From assembly GCA_964639275.1 (NCBI GenBank), contig CAZXCQ010000008.1, positions 1 to 41,517 on the forward strand: a DNA stretch of 41,517 nucleotides, written 5' to 3'. The position numbers and the translations under genes are program-made. Positions 34,501-39,712 of the stretch are shown here, one piece after another. Numbering within the stretch: position 1 is the stretch's first letter; every line of letters starts with the position of its first letter. Under the pieces are notes generated by a model. That model was not told the origin of the DNA and searched no databases. It saw nothing but the letters and a program-made list of their open reading frames with translations. Source of the stretch: CAZXCQ01 sp964639275. Its GTDB lineage: Bacteria; Desulfobacterota; DSM-4660; Desulfatiglandales; Desulfatiglandaceae.

Positions 34501-34840
34501 AGAAGTTGGTTAGGATCAGGTTTGGGAAGGTATGTCTGTATCGTTTTAGTTGTTCGGAGTGTTCTATGTGGTCCAGGTTTTCGACCGTTGGGGCCTTGGC
34601 CTCAATATAACCGACAATATGTTGGCTGCCGTCCCAGACCCGGAAATCAGGGTTTCCGGCCTCTGTCTTTTTGGGTAACGTGGTGATGTGAATCTTCTTC
34701 TTGCCAACGGATTCTGCATATTGGTTGAGTAGCCCTTTAAGAACAGAGTAGTAGCTCTCTTCTCTTGCATCTCCCAGGCCGGCGACCTTAGAGATGTTTT
34801 TGAGGTATGATCTTAGCACTGTGGCGCTCCGCAAGATCAT
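31538..34840 (-). CDS. Single-chain restriction-modification enzyme (type IIG-like nuclease-methyltransferase)
   Basis: 1,100 residues. An N-terminal PD-(D/E)xK nuclease is visible: GNPDFRVWDGS (Asp65) and YIEAKAP (Glu80-x-Lys82). A helical connector follows, then an N6-adenine methyltransferase with motif I VLDPAAGTLTF and motif IV ILGNPPYSG, and a C-terminal target-recognition half with PILYRPFDIRYTYYT, a segment shared with type IIG/ISP enzymes. No helicase domain is seen, which argues against type ISP. No separate specificity gene. The ATG at 34840 lacks a clear Shine-Dalgarno sequence. Confidence 0.85.
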   Translation of the reverse strand: MILRSATVLRSYLKNISKVAGLGDAREESYYSVLKGLLNQYAESVGKKKIHITTLPKKTEAGNPDFRVWDGSQHIVGYIEAKAPTVENLDHIEHSEQLKRYRHTFPNLILTNFFEFRLYRDGNLVDRVLVARPFIAHELRTVPPLEKESECLELLDKFFSFSLPKVHNARSLAVELAKRTRFLRDEVVELELENEEKDKKGFVFRFYEAFKKYLISGLTKQEFADLYSQTITYGLFAARTRSTNGFNRKLAYDLIPRTIGILRDVFRFVSLEDLPQQMEWVVDDISEVLAVTDVKKILHTYFHEGKGKDPIVHFYETFLAEYDPQTREKRGVYYTPEPVVSYIVRSLHHILKEQFNRSDGFASESVTVLDPAAGTLTFLAEATKLAVEEFVENYGEGGKKNFIKEYTLKNFYAFELMMSPYAVGHLKMSFLLEELGYSLRKDDRFKLYLTNTLEMEDLEQTELPGMASLSEESYFAGKVKKEQPILVILGNPPYSGMSANRSDKEVKFKKGEWYTSHYQIQKDGVSHKLIAQTKKARQKITKKQKTWIGELIESYKVIDGGWLKEKNPKWLQDDYVKFIRFAQWKIDQIGEGILGFITNHSYLDNPTFRGMRHSLMESFNEIYILDLHGNSLKKEKCPDGSKDENVFDIRQGVAIALFVKRRREKGCKVYHSERWGFRDEKYEWLRVNDIKKTKWKRLSPKSEFYFFVPRDEGLLEAYERFPKITQIFPVNSVGIVTARDKLTINWSPNEVWTTVLSFVKMDHDLARTAYKLGKDARDWKVELAQNDLLDSGLDKSKIVPILYRPFDIRYTYYTGKSRGFHCMPRPEVMHHMLQENLSLCVGRAGQVVGTEKPWNVVFCSNCVEDFNLFYRGGNVNFPLYLYVKRDNDPQKRSSGGTLMLFEPQAEYSSKTSNLAPEIVKHITESFGKSLTPEMIFSYVYAVLYSTIYRTKYAEFLRSDFPRVPFTKSSELFSAMATQGKRLSRLHLLRPSDLNPPIAKFQGKGDNNVEKLRYDKNERRVYFNQGQYFEGISDKIWEYQIGGYQVCHKWLKDRKGRTLSTDEIKHYCRIVTAIQKTIEIQKEIDGVYPEVEINTIEFHRL

Positions 34841-35279
34841 GTTGCGGTTAGCAAATGGCTCAATTATCCAGACGGGGGTTGCTTGTGTTTCCGGGCTAGG
34901 GCAAAAAATGATAAGCCCCCGCTTTTTCTATGCGAGAGTATAAAAAACTTCCCCTTGTGTGTCAATGAGAAGGATGGGGTTCAGAGAATCATTCGGGGTA
35001 TACCTCTGGCCTCCGGCTCCTAAAGCCTATGCCTCGAAGAGATACTCCGGGTCGACATATAACCGCTTATCGGACCTGCCAAAAGGACGGCGGGCAGGCG
35101 CGGGGAGCTGAGAGGCGGCCCCCGGCCATAGGGGCCTACGCCCCGGTGGGAGAAGTCGTTTTTGTATTCTTGGATTTTTGGTGCCAACAAATTTGTTGCC
35201 AACAAGTTTGATGCTGTAAAAAAGGACGTCGGTGCAGAAAGTGTTTAGCGGTTAAGGTGGGATATGAGGTTTTGGAAAA
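34841..35279. other. Gene-free spacer with short repeats
   Basis: No convincing gene. It holds GC-rich palindromic stretches around 35050-35150 and a tandem pair near 35180-35210, TGCCAACAAATTTGT followed by TGCCAACAAGTTTGA, which also forms a partial palindrome. Confidence 0.4.
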
Positions 35280-35572
35280 ATGCGGAGGTTAGCCAGATCA
35301 GATGCCCCAGGGGTACTGCATCACATTGTGGGGAGGGGAATAGAGCTGAAAGGGTTTGCAAAAATTACGATATTTCGGATGGCGAACTTCGATCTGGAAG
35401 CCGGAGGCATAAGGTTTTTAAGGCCAGGCAGGTCTTATTCTGGTTTGGTGTCAGGGAGTTGAGATATTCGGGTACAGAGGTGACAAGGTATCTTGGTGCG
35501 AGTACCTCCTGCGTGAATCGATTTATATCATTAGGGGAAAAAACAGATGGGCATTTCAAAATTCATGCGCAA
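35280..35572 (+). pseudogene. REP-associated tyrosine (Y1) transposase remnant
   Basis: The first codons read MRRLARSDAPGVLHHIVGRG, the N-terminal signature of REP-associated IS200-like Y1 transposases (homologues usually show DAPGVLHHVMxRGIE). After about 60 bases, in another frame, comes the C-terminal region VLFWFGVRELRYSG and EVTRYLGAS with ISLGEKTD, matching the family's C-terminal HTH. The HUH catalytic core between the two is deleted, so it is inactive. Confidence 0.6.
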
Positions 35573-35619
35573 TAAACTCTCTGCACCAATGTCCCCCTTG
35601 TGCCCCCCTTCGTGATGTC

Positions 35620-35680
35620 GCCTAAGGATGAATTAAGCAGGCTCACGCCCTTCGCGCTCCGCTTGAATGACAGGTTGGCC
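35620..35680 (-). repeat. attC-like recombination site 1
   Basis: Read leftward: GGCCAAC at one end, then GTCATTCAAGCGGAG, a short loop, GCTTAATTCATCC and TTAGGCG. This closely follows the attC plan of the aadA cassette (ATTCAAGCCGA ... GCTTAATTCAAGC ... GTTAGRC), with one or two departures from the core boxes. It overlaps the last codons and stop of the GNAT gene, as is common for cassette genes. Confidence 0.55.
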
Positions 35681-36187
35681 ATCCGCTTTGAATCCTTCGT
35701 GGAACGTGACGGTGCCCTGCGGAATGTGCTCATCAAAAGACAAAGATAGGAACACCTCCTGTGGCACTCCCTCATGTACAAAACCAGAAATATTCTTGAA
35801 TCCGAATTTCCTGTAGTAATCCGGATGCCCCACAAGACAGCAGCCCTGAGCATTCATATCTTTTAGCCGTGACAGCCCTTCCCGTATCAGGGCTTTGCCA
35901 ATGCCCTGCCGTTGGTACTCCGGCAACACCGAAACAGGGCCAAGCCCGTACCAGTTTTGGGTGCCGTCCGAAATGGTTACCGGAGAGAATGCAATATGCC
36001 CTATTATACAACCGTCCTCCTCTGCGACCAGTGATACCGTAAGGGCTTTGGCGGCACGTAGTGCCTCGATGATGAACTGCTCCGTGTGGTTGCTGATCTC
36101 CAAGGTTTTGAACGCTGCGATAGTCACCTCGGTTATCTTGCCGGCATCGGCACCTGTCTCGTCTCTGATAACAATCTTCTGATTCAT
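35633..36187 (-). CDS. GNAT-family N-acetyltransferase (integron-cassette gene)
   Basis: 184 residues. The acetyl-CoA pyrophosphate-binding signature is LPEYQRQGIGKALI; the preceding strand reads NWYGLGPVSV and the later GHPDYYRKFGF is typical of the YhbS-like branch. Acts on an unknown small-molecule or protein amine. The ATG at 36187 lies 25 bases after attC-like site 2, and the C-terminus (IQAEREGREPA) is read into attC-like site 1, so the gene is packaged as a cassette. GGAG-type purines lie upstream. Confidence 0.88.
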   Translation of the reverse strand: MNQKIVIRDETGADAGKITEVTIAAFKTLEISNHTEQFIIEALRAAKALTVSLVAEEDGCIIGHIAFSPVTISDGTQNWYGLGPVSVLPEYQRQGIGKALIREGLSRLKDMNAQGCCLVGHPDYYRKFGFKNISGFVHEGVPQEVFLSLSFDEHIPQGTVTFHEGFKADGQPVIQAEREGREPA

Positions 36188-36211
36188 ATATCTATTATTC
36201 CTTCTCCTTGC

Positions 36212-36288
36212 TGGCAACGATTGAACTAACCCGCTCCGTTATGTCCGCCCGCGGCCATAACGGAGTCCGGTTCAGTGAATTGTTATAC
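36212..36288 (-). repeat. attC-like recombination site 2
   Basis: Read leftward: GTATAAC (box R'' type), AATTCACTGAACCGGA, then a perfect inner stem CTCCGTTATG / CATAACGGAG around a 12-base loop, GGGTTAGTTCAATC and GTTGCCA. The outer halves pair imperfectly with extrahelical bases, as real attC sites do. The TAA stop of the upstream gene falls inside its first box. Core boxes are degenerate, so activity is doubtful. Confidence 0.55.
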
Positions 36289-36612
36289 CGGGTATGCTTC
36301 AAGTCCAGCTTTCATTGCTCCCTCAATAGTCCCGTCCACGAAACCACTACCCGGAAACATCCACTCCTCAGGATCATATGTTTCTGTGCTCCACTTGAAT
36401 ATAGCGAAATCCCAGTCATTAATGTTCCCCGTGTAAGTAAGGCGGCATATGGGACCAACATTGCCATAGTCACACCGGTCAAGATAAAGATATTTTCCTT
36501 TGAATCGGGCTTGGTAGTAGCAATCGTCTCTACGAAGCTTCTTTTGATTAAATGCCTCGATAATCTGCTCCACCCTTTCTTTAACGTCCGTGGGAATACC
36601 TTTAGACCTCAT
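36283..36612 (-). CDS. Conserved small protein of unknown function (cassette gene)
   Basis: 109 residues: an N-terminal helix (KERVEQIIEAFNQKKL), YQARFKGKYLYLDRCDYG, ICRLTYTGNINDWDFAIFKWS and the C-terminal MFPGSGFVDGTIEGAMKAGLEAYP. I recognise this as a recurrent bacterial family of unknown function; no catalytic motif stands out. It ends inside attC-like site 2. The start at 36612 is an ATG preceded by GGAGATGAT. Confidence 0.75.
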   Translation of the reverse strand: MRSKGIPTDVKERVEQIIEAFNQKKLRRDDCYYQARFKGKYLYLDRCDYGNVGPICRLTYTGNINDWDFAIFKWSTETYDPEEWMFPGSGFVDGTIEGAMKAGLEAYPV

Positions 36613-36647
36613 ATCATCTCCGGCTCTTTCTCATTATTCTCGTTGGA

Positions 36648-36820
36648 TAATGCCGAGTTGACCGGCAGGTTCTCCGCGATAGCGGGCGGTTTATGGCTGG
36701 GTATCGCGGAGGTTCTGCAGGTCGAACGTTTGGTTCCCGAGGCGCAAAGCGCCGGAGAACCAAACGGGAGACCGGGAACCGGGCAACTCGGCATTCCCGC
36801 GGTGCAGAGCGCCGCGGGAA
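36648..36820. repeat. Multi-hairpin (junction-like) palindromic segment
   Basis: Outer arms AATGCCGAGTTGACCGG (36649-36665) and CCGGGCAACTCGGCATT (36779-36795) pair with one mismatch and enclose two perfect 10-bp hairpins: CTCCGCGATA/TATCGCGGAG (36672-36711) and CGTTTGGTTC/GAACCAAACG (36727-36766). A third hairpin, TTCCCGCGG/CCGCGGGAA, follows at 36794-36820. It fills the spacer upstream of the cassette gene at 36612, where attI or a cassette promoter would lie. Confidence 0.7.
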
Positions 36821-36925
36821 CCATTGATTAACTGGGTTATTTGCCCTGATAATTTGACAACAGGTCATTTATCAGGTTAAGATGCCGTGGGTTGTTTTTG
36901 AATTTTTAGCTTATTCAAGGAGAAA

Positions 36926-37141
36926 ATGTCAACGCATTTTGACCCTCAGGCTGTAAATGCGAGCGTCTTTCTGGCTACCCAAACTCAGGCGATGAACGCC
37001 CTTGTATTTCTATACAGGCGCGTATTAAAGCAATCGTCACAGAGTGAGATCAATGTTGATGGTTCCGTAAATGTGGGGGAGAGGGAATGTAGGTGTAGAA
37101 AATTCGCTGTGCTCAGTGCGTTGTTTAGAATAAGCTCATAG
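36926..37141 (+). pseudogene. Integron integrase (IntI-like tyrosine recombinase) fragment
   Basis: A 71-codon frame containing VNASVFLATQTQAMNALVFLYRRVLKQ (quoted in parts: ATQTQAMNALVFLYRRVL). This matches the SAM-like core-binding domain of integron integrases, where homologues read VSASTQNQALNALLFLYRxVL. The following NVDGSVNV...RCRKFAVLS resembles the IDAVRAKxxxRLPVVLS junction. The whole catalytic domain (RHRY) is missing. GGAG precedes the ATG at 36926, but the true 5' end of intI is also missing. Confidence 0.5.
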
Positions 37142-37273
37142 TATTTGCGATTATTGTTCTTTCCACCTTTTGCACCTACGCCCCCTCCACTCCAGCTCCA
37201 CTACAGTCAGGTATGATCCCGATTTCATCGGGACTCAAGGAGCAAGGGTTTCTCTCTGTCAAAGGGCTTTGGG

Positions 37274-37410
37274 TTCACCCTGTTGAATAGGGCTGCCTCC
37301 GGGAAATTCAACAGGGTGAACACTTGTCCGCCATGCTTTGTGGCGGATTCATTACTCCCGCCCGCAGGCGGGATAGACTCTGTGAATCCCGCTGCTCAAA
37401 GCGGGAATCC
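37274..37410. repeat. Cluster of hairpin palindromes
   Basis: Four consecutive inverted repeats: TTCACCCTGTTGAAT/ATTCAACAGGGTGAA (perfect 15 bp, 37274-37320), TCCGCCA/TGGCGGA (37328-37348), TCCCGCC/GGCGGGA (37357-37375) and ATTCCCGCT/AGCGGGAAT around 37383-37408 (first arm imperfect). No gene is visible. The stretch is a repeat-like accumulation point between integrase remnant and antitoxin. Confidence 0.65.
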
Positions 37411-37485
37411 GCACGCGGGTCGAAGATTCCGACTTATCGGAGGTGGTGTGGGGGCTGGGGGGCTAAAACACCCGGCTACCCGATT
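37380..37485 (+). other. Possible group II intron 3' end (domains V-VI) remnant
   Basis: GCGGGAATCCGCACG followed by CGGGTCGAAG resembles the upper stem and 3' strand of domain V. GGAGGTGGTGTGGGGG, a stem-loop CTGGGGGGCTAAAACACCCGG and the terminal CTACCCGATT then resemble a bacterial domain VI and 3' splice site. The 5' strand of domain V is disturbed and no intron-encoded protein remains. Tentative. Confidence 0.3.
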
Positions 37486-37493
37486 CGCTGATT

Positions 37494-37769
37494 TTATGCT
37501 ACTTCAAGATGGAGTTGTTTGCCTAACGCTTGAGCATAATTCACTAATGTAGAAAGCCGGATGTCTTCTGCGTGATTTTCAATTCGTGAAATTGCGGATT
37601 TTTTTGTTCGTAATTTCTTAGCGACTTGTTCCTGTGTAAAGCCAGCTTCAAGTCGTGCCTGTTTCAAAAGGACGCCAATTTTGAATTGTTCATATCCTTT
37701 ATCAAAGTCGTTCTTAAATTTTGCGCTTTTCTTCTTTCTTTCCTCAATATATTTATCAAGATCGTCCAT
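37494..37769 (-). CDS. higA: HigA-like XRE-family antitoxin
   Basis: 91 residues with a Cro/C1-type HTH (LLKQARLEAGFTQEQVAKKL, KKSAISRIENH) in the C-terminal two thirds and a lysine-rich N-terminal helix. AGGAGG lies seven bases before the ATG and overlaps the end of the toxin reading frame. Lies four bases downstream of the toxin gene, the toxin-first order of higBA modules. Likely autoregulator of the pair. Confidence 0.88.
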   Translation of the reverse strand: MDDLDKYIEERKKKSAKFKNDFDKGYEQFKIGVLLKQARLEAGFTQEQVAKKLRTKKSAISRIENHAEDIRLSTLVNYAQALGKQLHLEVA

Positions 37770-37773
37770 ATAT

Positions 37774-38119
37774 TTACCTCCTGCTCAAAAAATCTTTTTT
37801 ACGTTTTTCTGCCAACCTGATTTCATTTAATGGCGTTTTTTGACTCTTCTTCTGAAAGGAATTAGTCAGGATGATCAATTCTTTGTCATGAAAAAACCCG
37901 AGTAAACGAAATGTGTTTTTTCCGACATCAACTCTGACTTCCCAAATGTCCTCTGTATTTATCAGTTTCTTAAAGTATTTCGATGGGACGTGTTCAAGTT
38001 CTCGGATTAATTTCAAAACCCAGGTTATTTTAATCACCTGATTGTCCGGAAGAGTGTCCAGGTATTCCTTGACAGGGCATTTTTCCAGATTTTGTCCTGT
38101 AGAATGAAATTGTTTTCAT
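37774..38119 (-). pseudogene. higB: HigB-like (RelE/Gp49 family) toxin, frameshifted in an A5 run
   Basis: From the ATG at 38119 the frame reads MKTISFYRTKSGKMPCQ and soon stops. Dropping one A of the five-base run (38080-38084 on the plus strand) restores KCPVKEYLDTLPDNQVIKITW, which joins seamlessly to the downstream 87-codon frame (VLKLIRELEHVPSKYFKKL, EDIWEVRVDVGKNTFRLLGFF, TNSFQKKSQKTP). The repaired product is about 114 residues, the usual length of this family. Either an inactivating mutation, programmed slippage, or a sequencing error. Confidence 0.75.
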
Positions 38120-38566
38120 GAGAGTAGAGTAAACATATTTGTTAACATTGTCAAGTAGGAAAAATGAGGTAGGTACACAGCGAACGTCAGTTTCACCGGT
38201 TGCCGGAACGCGACAGCGTGTAGGCAATCTGCGTCCAAACTATTGTGGTACGCCCGGCATGTCGAAGATCCCGATGCCGGGGGGCGTGGACTTATGGGGT
38301 GCCCCTTCGACCCTGCTCAGGGCAAGGGAAGTCCCCTGTGTGTGAGTCCCTGTCAAGAGCAATTTATATCATATAAGAAGTACCGTATGATCATTGAGGG
38401 CATTTAACGGGGCGCGGGCGAGCAGCAGACGATAGCGTGTCTGACTCGAACCGCGTGGATAGGCCGTGCTTCGCTGGCGCCTCGGCTCACGCGCGATCCC
38501 CCTGGAATCAAGATTCCTTATGACGCGGCTCTGGTCAAAAAGGGTCCACCCCTGCCCGTTCATTTC
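38120..38566. other. Gene-free spacer
   Basis: No convincing gene on either strand. It contains several GC-rich short palindromes (for example CCGATGCCGGGGGGC near 38269 and TTGATTCC/GGAATCAA near 38505) but no recognisable element. Confidence 0.35.
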
Positions 38567-38798
38567 CATTACAGAAAATGGCTGAAGGTGCTATCTGGAT
38601 TTTTGTCTTAGAGATCATCACGGCCTGGCAGATAGGGAGAGTCTTTTGCGCTTTATTGAGAAACTGAAGGATAAGAACCAGACCGAGCAACAACTAAAGA
38701 GAACAAAAGCCCGGTCGATTCCTGATTTCAGCTTTCTGGCCGCTGCTAAAAACCATCTGAAGCAAGGGGAGGTCGGGATTGTGTCAGGAGGTGGGTAG
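38567..38798 (+). pseudogene. Tyrosine recombinase N-terminal remnant
   Basis: One frame gives HYRKWLKVLSGFLS and, after a frameshift, another gives LRFIEKLKDKNQTEQQLK within an approximately 60-codon open stretch. Together this resembles the core-binding domain of deltaproteobacterial site-specific integrases (HYRKWLRYYLDFC ... SLxxFIxKLxxKxQTxxQxKQA). No catalytic domain follows. Independent of the fragment at 36926. Confidence 0.35.
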
Positions 38799-39712
38799 GC
38801 TCATTCAAGGTGTTGGTCCATGGGAGGTCTCTGGAAAATGGGTGTAGTCCTTCCGGCATTTTTCCGTCATCTGTTTTCCTCTCTTTGTCGAAGTCTGGAC
38901 AGTCTACTCTCCGTGATCAGGGAACACCGGGTAGAAGTACCTCAAGGACTTCCCTGAGCCATCCATTGGATCAAGTAAGTGATAGAGTCAAATTGGGGTC
39001 TGTGACCCAGAGAAGGCGCGGAAAAATAGGTCTGTCATTTTGGGGCCGGTTGGCCATATGGTTGTACTCGATTGTACAATCTTATCGCTGATGACAAGAA
39101 AAATGAAAAGGCATTGTATGTATTGATACAATTTTGATGGTCTCGCAAAATGCCTCCAATGCCGTCACTCCGTAAGGGCCTGCCCCCGGTTTGAACAGGT
39201 GCGGGAGCCTGGCAGTGGTTAATAGAGGGGGACGCTGTTAGGTTTTAAGGTTGAACACAAAATTCCTCTTGACATCGACGGCAGGAACAGCAGAAATAGC
39301 CGCCATTGGCTGTTGGAGACGATGAAGATATCTGTCCCACCTATTTCGCTGCAGAGGAAGTGGCGCGAAGGATTCGAGACATTCGATCAAACTTCTCCAA
39401 TCAGTTCTCGACGATTTTTAGCTGGGGCCAGTTTGAATACTAATCAAAGCGAACTATATCTAAATATAACTCAAAGAAAGCATGCTACTGATTGACAAAT
39501 TTTGTCAGAATCGGAATTATGCAAAGGTTTCGGGGCAGTTGTGGGCGTAGCGGATGATTTGTGGATTCTTTGAGGTGACGCACTGCCTTCGGCAGCTAAA
39601 GCTTGCTCTTTGAGAAGTGAAGTGGAAACCATTAGGACGCGTGAGGAGGCCGCATGGGGCGTAGGGCCAGTGTTCGTAGCTGGATACGGGCAGATTTGAA
39701 TCAAAGGGTGTC
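38799..39712. other. Gene-poor spacer with a protein-like stretch
   Basis: No intact gene. A 41-codon frame at 39318-39443 (containing PTYFAAEEVARRIRDIRSNF and ending GQFEY before TAA) looks protein-like but lacks a start and I recognise no family. A short palindrome, CTGATTGACAAATTTTGTCAG, lies near 39486-39506. The rest shows nothing I can name. Confidence 0.3.

Larger units (their letters stand above)
35620..37141 (-). mobile_element. Decayed chromosomal integron (attC-bounded cassettes plus intI fragment)
   Basis: Two attC-like sites (35620-35680 and 36212-36288) flank a GNAT gene; a second cassette-like gene (36283-36612) ends within the distal site; and an integrase fragment (36926-37141) points the opposite way with its 5' end facing the cassettes. 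This is the canonical integron layout, with cassettes read leftward away from a rightward intI. The position of attI/Pc would be the structured segment at 36648-36820. Interpretation is by pattern recognition only. Confidence 0.5.

Noticed and set aside
35264..35575. 103-codon frame as an intact gene
   Set aside because: Only its C-terminal half is family-like; together with the other frame it is better read as a broken transposase gene.
37274..37410. CRISPR array
   Set aside because: The palindromes differ from each other and there are no repeat-spacer units of constant length.
38139..38569. Short frames on both strands right of the higB remnant
   Set aside because: No Shine-Dalgarno or family resemblance; GC-rich palindromes explain their openness.
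38810..39091. 93-codon plus-strand frame
   Set aside because: Serine/arginine-rich, no recognisable family and no Shine-Dalgarno; probably non-coding.
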